NCBI GenBank assembly: GCA_026770025.1
Contig: JAMXDE010000030.1
Coordinates: 592,001 to 656,000 of the forward strand
Reading direction: 5' to 3'
Source: Craspedostauros australis
Taxonomy: Eukaryota; Bacillariophyta; Bacillariophyceae; Mastogloiales; Achnanthaceae
DNA length: 64,000 nt
Shown: positions 10,404 through 22,023 of the stretch, piece by piece
Numbering within the stretch: the first letter of the stretch is position 1
Layout: each line of letters begins with the position of its first letter
The notes under the pieces: generated by a model
What the model saw: only the letters and a program-made list of their open reading frames with translations
What the model was told of the DNA's origin: nothing
Databases searched by the model: none
Program-made: the position numbers and the translations under genes

Positions 10404-13084
10404 ATGGTGATGCACGTGGAACTCCGACATGACGACATGATGTCATCTGCGCACCAAGAAGTGCAGGTGGTGCTGGTGGAAGACCGCGATGGCGATGTTG
10501 CATCCTCGCTGCAGATCACCAACGACCATGTTGCCGACCGCAGCCTGCAGCGATCCGTGGCCCGCGATGCCTCCATGACCTGCCGCGATGCCAGCCTGGA
10601 CAACACGCGTCAGACGGCCAACACCTACCTCTCCATCCTCGATCTCACGCGCGACGACGATGACGACGATGCTGATGATGATGATGACGACTGTCAGCAA
10701 CAGGAGGAGCAGGAGCTTCTGGATGCCAGCGTCATGTTCGAAGAGCTGCATGCCGGCAGCCGCCATTCCTCCAAGTGGGACTCTCAGCAGTCTCAACAGC
10801 AGCAGCAACAGTCTCAACGCCCAATCAGCAACATCTCCGGAGAGGCCAGCGCTCCTGCGGACGACTCCTTCCTCACGGCCTTCCAGGAAATGCCGGCCAA
10901 CACGTCCGCGTCCTTCACCTCTGCATCCAGCAGAAGCAGCAGCAACACCATCAGCAACACCATCAACAACACTAGCAGCAACACTAGCAACAGCCACAGC
11001 CACAAGGGAGTGAGGGCTCCAAGTCCCGCATCCACAGCATCCACAACCAGCATGAGCAGCGGGCCATCCACGTCAACTGCCAACACTGCCGCCCATGCTC
11101 GTCAGCAACGCAGTCCGTCGTCCCCTTCCTCTGCTTCTGCTTCTTCTTCCTCTGCTTCCAGACCAACCCATGCTTCTGCTGCCCCTGCTGCTGCTCAGCC
11201 GTCCTCCTCAAAGACGCAAGCGCACAGGAAGCGAAGCGGCCAGACAGATGATGCCACTGTCATCACCACCATGACCAGGGATGTGGCTTCGCGCCAGGCC
11301 GATGAGTCCGGAGGCATGCTGGGCCAGCTCGACTCCGTCACCGACACCTTCCTCGACTCCCTCTGCGCGGTCGGAGGAACCTCGTCGGCATCCTGCGCGC
11401 CCTGCTCCTCGTCCACCAAGTCCTCCGCCTTTGGCAACGCCTGCTTCGTTCCGGCCTCCACCCTCACATCGGCCTCATCCACGGAGCTCGCCAACCGACA
11501 CGAGGCCAGTCTGCAGATCATGGAGCTCCTCGGCTGCGCTGCGGATCCCACCACGGACGAGCTCGAGCATGTCTGGCTGGGCGACCGCGAAGCCAACAAC
11601 GCTGCTCCCGTCCTTGATCGTCGCCGTGCCAAGCGCATGTCGCAATCCAACAGGGCCAGCAACCTGCAACGTCTGAACCAGCTTTACAGTAACACCAACA
11701 CCGCCACCAACAACGTCAACAGCAGCAGAAGCAACAGTAGAAGCAACAGCAGAAGCACGAGACCAGTGTCCAGCGTCTCGGAACACAGGCGAACACGTCA
11801 CGGCGTCAATCTCCTGCCGGCCATCTCGCCTCACGAAGGATACAGCGGCGCCCGCAACAGCGTCCACGGCGCATCCAAGGACAGCCACAAGCCCCAACCC
11901 CTCGTGCGATCGCAGACATTGGACGAACGCAAGCTCACAACGGTCGCGCAGAAACCGATCAGCCCCCTCGGTCTGCTGGACCCCCTCTCGCTCTGGATCG
12001 GCGGACCTGGTTTGGAACCCATCCCGCAAGGCGGCGACGACGACGACGATGTCCTCGATGGATACGACAGTGATCCCGAGCTGCCGCGACAGACGAGAGC
12101 GAGCGACGTCGTCTCGTTCGATCAGCAGTTCATCCAAACATCCCTCATGGATCGTGACGACAGCGCCACGAGTTGCGCCGACTCCTTCGATGACTTTGAT
12201 TTTGATCTTGGCATTCAGCAACCGCAGCGTCCGATCAAGCGATCGCCCGCGCGGACTCCCAAACGCAATTCACGCCAACGTCCACAGCAGCAACTGCCGA
12301 GTCTCTCCAAGATGGAGCAGGCGGCTGTTCGAGATACCAAGATGCAGTACATTGTGCAGGTAAGCAAGCAACATGCAACGCACTTCACGCGAACTTGTCC
12401 TCTCTCATTCCATACCATACCATACCATACCATACCATACCATACCATACCATCCAATGCACACACTCATATGGATCGCCGACTCACCTCATTTCATTTC
12501 ACACTCACATACACGCACACATACATACATACACTTTCATTGTACAACAAATGAACCAACAGGAAACGCTCAACACGACATGGACATTGATCTGGCATCC
12601 CAACCCCGAAAACATGAAGGAATTCAACATCCCGTCCAAACCCATTTGCATTAACATCTGGATGGAACGCGGCACGGTCCTGCCCCACACGGGCGTCGTC
12701 TTCGAACCACAGCTCATGTGGCGCGATGCCTACCAGCCAAAGCTCCTGTCGCACAAAACCTTGACTGCCACGGCCACCAAACCATGGTCCATCCGCCTCC
12801 TCAACACGTGCCGCATCGTCTCCATGGACACGGCCGGCACCATCTGCCGTACCAAGTACCCGCTGGCGCGTCAGAACTCCTGCCTCATGCTCAAGACGTG
12901 CCAGAAGCAGGAGTTCCTGCTCGAGGCACAGAGCGCGGCTGAGATGGCCACCATCTCGGAGCACTGGAAGATCGTCGTGGCGCGTTTCGCCAGTTTGGCC
13001 GTCACGGAGGACGTCGACACCATCTCGGAAGAGTTCTTTCACAACCTCAATGGGGCGCCCAACGTCGGGCTTCCGCCAATTTAA
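10404..13084 (+). CDS. Two-exon gene: low-complexity protein with PH-like C-terminal domain (825 aa)
   Basis: Exon 1 is 10404-12359 (652 codons), ending CAG|GTAAGC. Exon 2 is 12563-13084, entered at CAACAG|GAAACG. Both junctions are phase 0, giving 825 residues. Residues about 1-640 are mostly disordered: an acidic run (DDDDDDADDDDDD), Gln-rich, Ser/Asn-rich and Ala/Ser-rich stretches. The last ~185 residues, spanning the splice junction (MQYIVQ|ETLNTTWTLIW), look like a folded beta-rich domain. They end in a helix of the form EHWKIVVARFASLAV, reminiscent of the last helix of PH-type domains. I do not recognise a named family. The intron carries eight CATAC units. A CAA-rich leader precedes the start. 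The next gene converges from the other strand 354 bp downstream. Confidence 0.75.
12411..12450 (+). repeat. (CATAC)8 pentanucleotide repeat inside intron
   Basis: Eight perfect CATAC units within the 203-bp intron of the PH-like gene, followed by further ACAC/ATAC-rich sequence up to the acceptor. Confidence 0.95.
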
Positions 13085-13438
13085 GCAAGCAAACAGCTGT
13101 TATGCTCTATTGCATGGTAAAATAGTAGAGCAGACAGATATATCAAATCACGATGCTATTATCATAGGTGCATAATATAACAATACCAACTAAACCGGAC
13201 TTACACTACACTCCATCACATCGCATCACACTCCTCGATGTACGTATGGGCAGTATTCACACGGAAGCTCGAGTGATTATATGAGACTATCTGTCTCTCT
13301 ATCATGCTAGTACGTAGAATAACAAGAGAATACTCTACAAAATGCTCTGTTTCTTTCCATCCGTCATGTGCCGCGATGCTTTGCATACATTCCAAGCCGC
13401 CACCACCTCCAAAGTGCTGTGCGCGCAAACTTTTCGAC
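13085..13438. other. Convergent 3' intergenic gap
   Basis: 354 bp between the stop codons of two convergent genes. No open frame, and no clear AATAAA signal was seen. Confidence 0.5.
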
Positions 13439-15624
13439 TCAGGACGACTCGGTAGCCGCAGCCTCGCTGCTTCCTTCTGTCGTGGTTATCTGCTGCCCCT
13501 CGCTGGATTGCGATTCTTGCAAACTGGCAGCGATGGCCATGGCCATTTGCTCCTCTTCGGTAATGCCTCGCAGCAGCATCGAAGCAGCGTCGAGTGCCGC
13601 CGAGTTGGAGGATGAGGATGCGGTGGAGGACATGGATGAGGAGGAGAACAGACCGCGGCTTCCGAAGATCAAGGGGGTGCTGTGCCTTCCCGCGGTGCGA
13701 TTCCTGCGGCCGGATCCTACCCCGAAACGGAGTCCGCCGCCGCTGCCTGATATGTTCATTCTTCGCGACAACTGCTGCAATGGATCGTCAGTTGAGGAGG
13801 ATGCCGACGCAGCCCCGCCATTGATATGCCGTTCCAGAAATCTGCGCACCAACGGGAAGCCATCCCTGGCATGCTGCGCCGCGTCGAAATCCTCCTCCGA
13901 TTCTCCGTCCTGCTGCGCCTCCTCCATGGATACCACGATGGCGGCCTCCAGCAGGATGAGATCGTCGAGTGACTGGATGGAACGCTCGCCTGAGCTTTCG
14001 TAAGCATCCACGACGCTGAACCAATCCCTGCCGGTGCCGCCAAGCATCATGCGACGGTGCCTGCCAAGGCTGTTGCGCAAGGCGGTGTGCTGACCCTGCT
14101 GTGTTGTGTAGTAGTTGCGCTGGTTTTGCAACGTCCGCTCTGCCGCCTCTGCCTGCAGGCGCAGCGTCAGCGGGTGATTGTGCTGCGCCTTCATCTGATT
14201 TTCCAACTTCCTTCGATCCTCGCTCGACATGGCGATCGCCTGGATGAGGGAGTCATCGGCGCTGGCACCATTGACGATATTGCTCGCGCTGGCATCCGAC
14301 GAGGCGAAGGATTCAGAACGTTTCCGCATGATCTCTGCCACGCGATCATCCTGCTGCAGCGACGAGCCAAACCCGCCAAAGCTCTTGCTCCGATTTCTCG
14401 TCGCGATGTCGCTGTTCTCCTTGTTGCCGCCGTCATCGTCCCCACCATTGCCACCGTTGTTATCGTTGTTGCTCGATTCAGAACCACCTGCATTTGATTT
14501 GCTCGATGATGATACGGGTGGGGCCGTCTCCTGCAGCAGCTGCTGAGATTGCTCCTCCTTGAGCCGCTGCTCTGCCTTCTTCTTGGCCTCCATTATTCGC
14601 TTCTGCTCCTGATCTTCTGCGGCAATCTCTTCGTTGGAAGTCGTTGCGATGTGGACGCTGAGCTTGGGGGCGTTGCAGTATGGACACGGTGATGCTTTCT
14701 GGTTCTGCGGTCGTACCTGCAGGTAGCATTCTGTGCATATGTGGGCATGGCAGCATTTGGTCATGTTGACTTGCCGATAGTACAGGAAGCAGATGGGACA
14801 CTCGATGGCACTCTTCTCGGCTTTGCCTGTGGTGGTATTGCCGCTCGTCTTGGGAAGCACCTTCGTCTCGGATCCTTTCATCCTGGCCGCCAGCTTGCCA
14901 TCGCCCACCAGTTTGCGAATTGCCTTGGTCTCCCATTCGCACGATGCGTACAGGCTGGTCCGCGCAAGTGGTTAGCAGAGGTGGGTGGAATGTTGTCGAA
15001 TGTCGTCGAATGAAGCGGTGAAAAAGAAGGGAGAAGGTAGAACCGGCAGGGACGCGAGTATCAGCAGCAAGATGGATGATGATGATGATGGAGTATGATA
15101 AAGGAGATGGAGATGCATTCATCCCATATCATGCGTCAAATCGCATGTTGGAGTACATGTTAGGTTGCATCAGATCATCCACGAGAGGCATAAAGGCAAG
15201 GTGCACGTATGTATGCATGCATGCATGCATGGATAGAGAACACGAATGGACAGCAAGTGGGAAAAAGGCAATTGATGTGAGATTGATGCATGCGTTGATG
15301 TTGATGTCGACAGTGTTCTTGCTGCTGCCCTTCCTCTCCCTTCCTCTCTCTGTCTCTCTCTACTGCCGGTCCATCCATCTCATGGTGCAACGCGATGCCT
15401 CCTCCATTTCAGACCTGTTTGGAACCACCCCACACGGTCACAATGAGAGCTAATTTTTTCTCAAGCACTCCACCACGCAGAACTCACCCTGATGGTTGGC
15501 AGCGTTTGTCCAGGTCCGCCTTCGACAATCCCAAGGCGTGACCGCTGCGGAATGGCACCGACACGCGATGGTGGCGATGGCCGTTGCCATCGGAGCTGGA
15601 GGATTGGGAATGCTGGTTGCCCAT
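13439..15624 (-). CDS. Two-exon Sip5/DA2-type RING-finger protein with N-myristoylation signal (550 aa)
   Basis: Exon 1 is 15624-15488 (minus) and exon 2 is 14954-13439. The donor is CATCAGG|GTGAGT. The acceptor is GGACCAG|C, with a TGCTAAC branch-point-like site upstream. Phase 2 joins to give QPSG|LYASCEWE. Exon 1 begins MGNQHSQS: Gly2 and Ser6 form a good N-myristoylation signal, as in fungal Sip5. The exon 2 start recalls the Sip5/DA2 core (LYASCEWETKAIRKLV), followed by a RING finger of form CPICFLYY...KCC.AH.CTEC...CPYC. The family contains E3 ubiquitin ligases (plant DA2) and Snf1-interacting Sip5. The rest is a charged coiled-coil-like stretch (EEIAAEDQEQKRIMEAKKKA) and disordered Ser/Gly/Asn-rich sequence. 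Cytosolic, probably membrane-attached; its substrate cannot be read from sequence. Confidence 0.85.
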
Positions 15625-16258
15625 GGTCTTGTTCTGTCTGCGATTCTGTCTGTTATTCTTGTTGCTGCTGATGGAATGGATACGAAGCGGTGATGGATGT
15701 GCGTAAGTTTCGAGTCGTTGGTTTGTTTGTGGGTGAAAAGAGCAGCTGTTTGTGAGGGCGACATGGTGTCACGATGCTTCGTGTTGTGTGCTCGCCAGAT
15801 TTTGCCGTGTCGTTCGGTGTTTGTTCTTTTTCGACTTCGTCGTCACGTTTGCGTGGAGATGTTCTTGTTCGTTTTGGTCGCTTTGTGGTGGGAACGCTGG
15901 GTCGTGCTTTGTGAGTCATGAGTGGTCGCTCCCAACTCGTGAATCGATGGATGGGCGAAGAACAGCCTTGTGTTCGCCACACAGCGAGTGTGACGTCAGT
16001 TGGACGTCATGCGCAGCTAGGCGGTGGAACTACATCGTAGAATGTGTAGACCATGGGCCTAATAGCTTGTAGAGGATGGCACGACCTAGCATCCTATATC
16101 GATGTTTCTATTCCACTCGTCCTCGTACACTGCAAACGATCTCTGGGTGGCTTCATGACAAAATTGTGTTGTATCTAGCGTGTATGTTGTGATAGGCTAA
16201 GGCCTTGCGTTCGTTGCCTTGGGCGTGCATGTGTGGGTGTCCATACCATGCGTCTCCA
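15625..16258. other. Interval between RING gene start and GPCR gene end
   Basis: 634 bp, presumably the RING gene promoter plus the 3' flank of the disrupted GPCR gene. No gene seen. Confidence 0.5.
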
Positions 16259-17406
16259 TCAAGCATGCTCTGTCCTGGAGGATATGATGGAATCATCATC
16301 ACTGGCACCGCGCTCAAAATCAAGGCACTCCGTGTGGATGCTGTTGACATCGTCCCGATCGTGGCTCTGCGGCTGAGACTCACTGTGGTTTTCTATCTGC
16401 GCGGACTCGTCTATTCTGTGCGCGGGATGTGATACCTGCTGCTCACGGCTTCCGCTCATAGCTGTCGGATGGACCGCACGTTCGTCAATCGACGGCGATG
16501 CGACAATAAACTCAGCCGACGGCTGATCATCGACCGAGGGTGATTCATCCGTGTTGTTCTTAGCCGTGGATTCATCGTCATGGTCGTCTTTATCGGATGG
16601 CGATGAGTAACCGGATTCGAGACAGGCTTCGCGCAATTCCTGCAGTTGCGCCTCCGTAAGCAGTATTGCGTTCTGTGGTTGCCTGTCAGTGCGATCATCT
16701 GCAGCGTGTTCGCTCGGTCGGTTGTTGGTCTGGCGAGTAAGATGATGCCGCAGACCAAGTATCCGATCGATACATCGCGGTGGACTGTCCTGCACAGCTT
16801 CGGCGGACGCCGTGCTGGGATGCGTTGCAACCTGTTCCACGTCACATTGTTCACCTTCGGGAATGGCAGCGCTGATACGCCGCTCGTCACTCATCTCACG
16901 CGAAAAGTAGATGGATTGAAACAGCCTGGACGCGAACATCTTCGAGCGCATGGAATCCTCACGTTGCTGAAGCAGGATGGAGCTGCGCCGCCTCTGCACG
17001 AGGAACTCTCTGGGATCGTTCGTGCTGAAGATCTTTCGCCAAATGAAGGTCAGGGACCGGTCGGGATATATCCTGCGCCACAGCCTGTACCTTGGCCGGA
17101 TGATGTAGATGAAGCAATTGAGGAATCCTTGCAACGGAAACAGGGCGTACATGACGAGGGTCGAGGCGAATATGAGGGGATCATTTTCGTGGCCCCTAAC
17201 CTCGACGTTGTCCAGCATGGTCCTTGAGACGAAGCACCACAGGAAGCTGTTGAGGAAGATGAGCGTGTAGAGGATGGCCTGCCACACGACCTCCCTGAGC
17301 CTCGCGTGCGTCGATCGATCGCCCAACCCCGCAAACTCCCACTGCTGATTCGAGGCCGTGCGGCGTCGAACGTAGAAGTAGATCGCCGTCGCTCCGAAGA
17401 TGCTGA
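16259..17406 (-). pseudogene. 3' part of a GPCR gene split by a Copia insertion (TM5 end to C-terminus)
   Basis: Starting at the left copy of the target duplication (17402-17406), the frame resumes with IFGATAIYFYVRRR, the cytoplasmic end of TM5. TM6 follows (LREVVWQAILYTLIFLNSF), then TM7 (ASTLVMYALFPLQGFLNCF) with IYIIRPRYRLW at its end. The remaining ~270 residues are a long hydrophilic, acidic Ser-rich tail that could be a phosphorylation and arrestin-type region. Joined to the 5' part at 24930-24315, the frame is exact: 1764 nt, 587 residues, no stop and no intron. The receptor resembles cAMP-receptor-like (class E) or other protist seven-helix receptors; no ligand can be inferred. The allele is interrupted. 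An uninterrupted copy may exist on the other haplotype. Confidence 0.8.
17402..17406. repeat. Target site duplication, left copy (GCTGA)
   Basis: GCTGA directly precedes the left LTR; the same five bases follow the right LTR at 24310-24314. Five bp is the usual Copia integrase duplication. Confidence 0.95.
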
Positions 17407-17926
17407 TGTGATATTGGTTCCAGATGTCAGCACTGTGAGACCGGCGTGTGCAGTGGTGAGATCGTGGGCTCTGGTTTGGAGGTAAATTGGTAATCGTTAG
17501 TTGTCGATTTAGTTGGTTTGCGTTGTTGAGTTGATTGAACTCTCGGTTTATGAGATGATGACGAGATGTTGTTCTGTCAGAATGCAAGTTGCAGGGTCAG
17601 CAGCATCTCCCGTGTAATTCGTCGTGATCATCATCCTCATTCGATTTGGGTCCTCGCAATACACCGTGTTGTACTTCATTTGGTCTTGGGTTGCGATGGC
17701 ACTCCGAGGTCGTGCTCGGTTGGTCGATAGTTATCCAGATCCACGATCGATCCAGAATCTTCGCCGTGTTTTGATTGAACATAACACACAAGGAACATTG
17801 TTGAAAAAATGGCGCGCATGGTTCCTGGAGTCGTGATTGATTTGAGTGAGGAACAAAATTCATTCACGACACAATTTGATCACTCTCAAGGTCACAAAGT
17901 ATGCGTGTCATTGGAATATTCCCACA
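17407..17926 (-). repeat. 3' LTR of Copia element
   Basis: 520 bp. On the plus strand it begins TGTGATATTGG and ends ATTCCCACA. By eye it matches the right LTR along its whole length at constant offset 6383. Confidence 0.95.
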
Positions 17927-17937
17927 CTCCCTTGTCA
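17927..17937 (-). other. Short polypurine tract beside the 3' LTR
   Basis: On the minus strand this reads TGACAAGGGAG immediately before the LTR, purine-rich as expected for plus-strand priming. It overlaps the pol stop codon (TGA at 17937-17935), so the coding region ends only 8 bp from the LTR. Confidence 0.6.
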
Positions 17938-20900
17938 ACCTTGATCCCTTTGTGTGAACTTCCATCCCATAGAGAGCTCCGTGAACTTGTGGAACTTGTC
18001 GTCTGCGAGTGGTTTCGTCCAGAGGTCTGCGAGCTGGTCGTCGGTGTCGATGGCGTAGATCTCGATGAGCTTGCGATCCACGTACGATCGGAAATGGTGG
18101 TATTTGATGTTGATGTGCTTTGTTCGGGGTCGCATCTTCGGAAACTTGGCGATCTCGTAGGCGCCTGAGTTGTCCTCGAATGCATTGCAGTACACCCTGG
18201 GCTTGTACTTCTCTGGTACGATCTCCCTGGCGCACATTTCGTTGAGCAGGTTCATCATTGGAATCACGTCGCGCAACGCCGTTGATAGTGCGATCACTTC
18301 GGCTTCGGTTGTGCTCAATGCGATCTCCGTCTGCAAGCGCGATGCCCATGCGATGGGGCATCCTGCAAATCGAATCAGGTATCCAGTCCTTGATCTGGCT
18401 GTGGCTGAGTCTTCGGCTGCTGTGTCTCTGTTCCACAATCCCGCAAAGTCTGCATCGGCAAAGCATTCGAATGCCTTGTCGTTGGGGTTCAGGATGATGC
18501 CTTCGTCTCTGGTTGCCATCAGGTACCGCCCGATTAGGTTCACCGCTTGTGAGTGCGATTTCTTCGGATTGGCGCTGAATCTGGCTGCTTGATGCACGGC
18601 GTACCCGATCTCCCCGCGAGTGGATTTCTCCAGGAAGTTGAGCTTTCCGATGACCGATCGGTAGCTCCAGGTCGCGTTGTGCTCCTCGCCATTCTCGTCT
18701 GCATCCAGGATCTTCGTCGTCATTGCCGGCGTGTCCCTGGGTCTGGTGTTTGGACGAAAATTCAGGTCCTTTACGATCTGATCGATGAGATGGGGCTGCG
18801 ACAGTTTGATGCGTCCGTCCTCCAGGTGAGTGACATGCACACCCAGATAGTCCGTGAGGTTCCCTTCGTCGGTGATATTGAACCGCTGTTGCATTTGATT
18901 GAGAAGCTTGTCAATCTCTTCTGCGCTTGGGCCTGCGAGGATGCCGTCGTCCACATACACCAGAAACATTGTCTTACCGTGGTAGTAGACGCATTCGTCG
19001 ACTTTGCTCTGTGTGAATCCGATGTCGCTCAATCCCCGGTGCAGATGCTGGTTCCAGACTCGTCCGGCCTGCTTTTGGCCGTACAGGTTCTTCACCAGCT
19101 TCAGGACATAGTCCTTCGTGTCTCCATCTCCGATGCTCACTCCAACTGGTACTTCCATGTAGATAGTTGTCTCCACTTCCGCCTGAGGGTATGCGAGCAC
19201 GAAATCGATCTGCCTTGTGTGCCATTTGTGCAGGATTGAGAGGATGAGGACGAGTCTGATGGACATCCAGGTAACGACCGGGGCGTATGTCTCCCAGAAG
19301 TTCACTCCTTTGACCTGCTGGCCTCCGTGGACGTTGAGCCTTGCCTTCCACTTGTACACCTCTCTGGTCTTGATTCGGCGTTTCCGCTTCATGGACCACA
19401 CCGATGCTACCACCTTGGTTCCCTCTGGCACTTCTGATCTCGGGACGACCTCCCAGTGGCCGTTCTCGTGGTGAGCGTTGAGCTCAGCTTGCATCGCCTC
19501 CTTGAACTTCATCCGATCCGGTTGCTTCATTGCTTGGTGATAGTACATGGTGTCTGGGTCGGCTGATGCGGCGAATGCGATCGGATCTGAGGTCTCGTTG
19601 GTGTCGAATCCTTTTCCGTTCTCGAATGTGCTTGCCACCTCGAATGCGCTGGGTAGTGCGACGACTTCGGTGTCTCCATTCTCTCTTACCTTTCTGGATG
19701 GTGTTCGGTGCCTGTTTGATCGACGCAGTCCTGCTGACTGCTCCTGTTGATTCCTGGCTGGTGGCTCCGTGGTGGCGGTGTTGCTGGGCGCTTCGCCGAT
19801 GTTGATGTCGTCGCCCGTTGCCGCCTGTGATGCTTCGAACTCTTCGTCTCCTTCCGGGTCATCTGCGTTCGTATGCTGATTTGTTGGCGATGTTGGCGCA
19901 TCCGTGTCGGAGGACCCGCGTAACCCTTCGGTTGCGGTCACTCCCTTGGAGCGCTTGATCACTCCAGGCTTGCTGATGCCTGCCAACTGCTTCCATTGGC
20001 CATGATTGGTGCCTGTGGTACCCACCACTGTCTCAAACATGTCATCGCACTTGACGTGAAATTGCGGCGACACCAGTCCTGTCCTTGGGTTGAGGATGAG
20101 CGCCACCGATCTTGCGTGACGAGGAGAGAGTCCAAGGTAGATCCCGATCCTTGCCTTCGACATCCATTTTGGCTGTGATTGGCCATTGGCGAGTCGAGGG
20201 TTCAGGACGTACGTTGGGCATCCGAACGAATGAAAATGCTTCAGCTGGGGCTTGATTGCGGACCCAGAGAATCGTTCAATAGGTGTGATGTGATTGATCA
20301 CTGGATTCGGGGTTGCGTTCATCACCTCATTTGCCATGCGCAGAGCGTACGGCCACAGTGAAATGGATGCGGCCTCCTTCCACCTGATGTGCATGTGCAG
20401 CAGCATTGTCCGAGCTGCCTCCTGCAGATCCCTGATGCGTTTCTCCGCCACTCCGTTTTGGAAGTGGGCGTATGCGGCGCAAAAGGTGATGGTCTGGCCG
20501 GAGCGATCGACATGCGAGAGGAATTTGTTCTCTGCGAATCGACCATTGTCGGCGTGATAGTGCCGAATCGTCACTCCGTAGGTCTTGGCGTATGCCTCGA
20601 ATGCTTGTTTGGCATGCAGGGTTTCTTCGGCGTTGGTGCTCTTCTGAAGGTGCACGTAGCTGAATCGACTGTGATGGTCAGTGAAAATGGTGGCTGCGCG
20701 GTACCGCTGGGTAGTCAGCCTGCCTTTGATCTGTCCGATGAACCCCTGTGTTGGTGACTCCATCTGGTCCACCGACACACAGTCTCCAGGCCGATTGATT
20801 GGCACGAGTTTGCTCACTTGCTGATTGCCTCCCTTGGTCCGCCATGGCCGTCTGGTTGCCTTTCCATACTCACATGATGCGCATGCGGGCAGTTGGCAGT

Positions 20901-22023
20901 CTCGGAACTTCGCAGGGATCTCTCCCTTGGAAGCCATGGTCCTCATCTTGTTGAAGGATACATGCCCAAGCTTGTAGTGCAGTCGGAGCATGTCGGCTGT
21001 TGGAGTAGAGCTGTACTCCGAGGTAGCATCGATGGGTGCTCTGTAGGGCACATCCCTGAAGTCGATCTGCGTAGGCTCCTTGCTGAGTTGGTCCTCCGCT
21101 CCGCTGGTGGTGATTGCTTGCTCACTCTGGTTGATGCTCCCGTCATCATCGTCCATTACCACTGACTCCTCGTCGTCGCTGACCAGATTGGCTGCGTCCA
21201 TTGGTTCGGTAGGAGTGATTTCCTGCACTGAATTTGTCAAGCAGTACTTCCTGAATCCATTGTAACCCGATGACGATCTGATCATGCCGATGTTGGATGA
21301 CGTGAGTGGTATGGATCGTCGGTGCTTGCGACGGTCCCAAAAGATCTCCATTCTGTTGCCGAGGGTGGTACATCCGGTTCCCTCAAGATCCTTGCTGCAT
21401 TGCGCCCAGTGTTGTGGGCAGAGCAGTCGGAATGGAAGGCTGGGCTCATAGATCACTTTGTCGAGCTCGATGATGTGCCGGTTTCCGCGGTCGTCCTCGA
21501 TCTTCCATCTTACCTTTCCTTGCAGGTTCACCTTCCGACTCCCAACTCCCTTCACGACCTTGTCGATTTTCGTAGGTTCTCCGATGAAGTCATCCTTGCT
21601 GTTGGTGAATGACGTGGATGCACAGTTGTCAACCGCCATCTGAAACGAGTCTGAATCGAACCGGGCGAGCGGCATTGCGAATGTGTCGTCTGTCTCCGTG
21701 TCTGCGGCTGCCCAGAGATGTCGCATTGTTCTTGTGCGCCATCCGGACTTTCGTCCAATCCTGGGTGGCCTGATTCCGTTGCCGTGCGCGTAGTATCGCC
21801 GGCACTTGTGGTGGTTTGGTCGCCATCTGGTGTGTTTGCGTGGGTGTCCTTGGATTAGCGCGATGCGCCAAGCTGTCCACGTGACCAGAGCAACCACCAC
21901 CATAGCCATTCCTGACTCCTCATCTCCGTGCACGAAGGCGGCAACGCAGATGGCTGTCAGTAACGCCATGATGAGTGGCCTGCAGAGGGTGAGCAACTGT
22001 GCCCACACCCTCCGGCCGATCAT
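17935..22023 (-). CDS. pol: Copia pol polyprotein (1362 aa)
   Basis: The ATG follows the gag TGA directly in the same frame. Residues 12-55 contain two hydrophobic stretches that could span a membrane, unusual for pol. The protease motif is DNCAS with Asp at about residue 132, in place of DSGAS. The integrase has its zinc region (LHYKLGHVSF ... CASCEYG) and the D-D-E triad in SVDQM, HADNGRF and VAEKRIRDL. Reverse transcriptase shows KWKARLNVHGG, QIDFVLAYPQAEVE, LYGQKQAGRVW and the YVDD active site. RNase H shows ECFADADFAG and STTEAEVIALS, and ends with the typical ADLWTKPL. No stop or frameshift interrupts it. It supplies cDNA synthesis and integration functions for the element. Confidence 0.95.
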   Translation of the reverse strand: MIGRRVWAQLLTLCRPLIMALLTAICVAAFVHGDEESGMAMVVVALVTWTAWRIALIQGHPRKHTRWRPNHHKCRRYYAHGNGIRPPRIGRKSGWRTRTMRHLWAAADTETDDTFAMPLARFDSDSFQMAVDNCASTSFTNSKDDFIGEPTKIDKVVKGVGSRKVNLQGKVRWKIEDDRGNRHIIELDKVIYEPSLPFRLLCPQHWAQCSKDLEGTGCTTLGNRMEIFWDRRKHRRSIPLTSSNIGMIRSSSGYNGFRKYCLTNSVQEITPTEPMDAANLVSDDEESVVMDDDDGSINQSEQAITTSGAEDQLSKEPTQIDFRDVPYRAPIDATSEYSSTPTADMLRLHYKLGHVSFNKMRTMASKGEIPAKFRDCQLPACASCEYGKATRRPWRTKGGNQQVSKLVPINRPGDCVSVDQMESPTQGFIGQIKGRLTTQRYRAATIFTDHHSRFSYVHLQKSTNAEETLHAKQAFEAYAKTYGVTIRHYHADNGRFAENKFLSHVDRSGQTITFCAAYAHFQNGVAEKRIRDLQEAARTMLLHMHIRWKEAASISLWPYALRMANEVMNATPNPVINHITPIERFSGSAIKPQLKHFHSFGCPTYVLNPRLANGQSQPKWMSKARIGIYLGLSPRHARSVALILNPRTGLVSPQFHVKCDDMFETVVGTTGTNHGQWKQLAGISKPGVIKRSKGVTATEGLRGSSDTDAPTSPTNQHTNADDPEGDEEFEASQAATGDDINIGEAPSNTATTEPPARNQQEQSAGLRRSNRHRTPSRKVRENGDTEVVALPSAFEVASTFENGKGFDTNETSDPIAFAASADPDTMYYHQAMKQPDRMKFKEAMQAELNAHHENGHWEVVPRSEVPEGTKVVASVWSMKRKRRIKTREVYKWKARLNVHGGQQVKGVNFWETYAPVVTWMSIRLVLILSILHKWHTRQIDFVLAYPQAEVETTIYMEVPVGVSIGDGDTKDYVLKLVKNLYGQKQAGRVWNQHLHRGLSDIGFTQSKVDECVYYHGKTMFLVYVDDGILAGPSAEEIDKLLNQMQQRFNITDEGNLTDYLGVHVTHLEDGRIKLSQPHLIDQIVKDLNFRPNTRPRDTPAMTTKILDADENGEEHNATWSYRSVIGKLNFLEKSTRGEIGYAVHQAARFSANPKKSHSQAVNLIGRYLMATRDEGIILNPNDKAFECFADADFAGLWNRDTAAEDSATARSRTGYLIRFAGCPIAWASRLQTEIALSTTEAEVIALSTALRDVIPMMNLLNEMCAREIVPEKYKPRVYCNAFEDNSGAYEIAKFPKMRPRTKHINIKYHHFRSYVDRKLIEIYAIDTDDQLADLWTKPLADDKFHKFTELSMGWKFTQRDQG

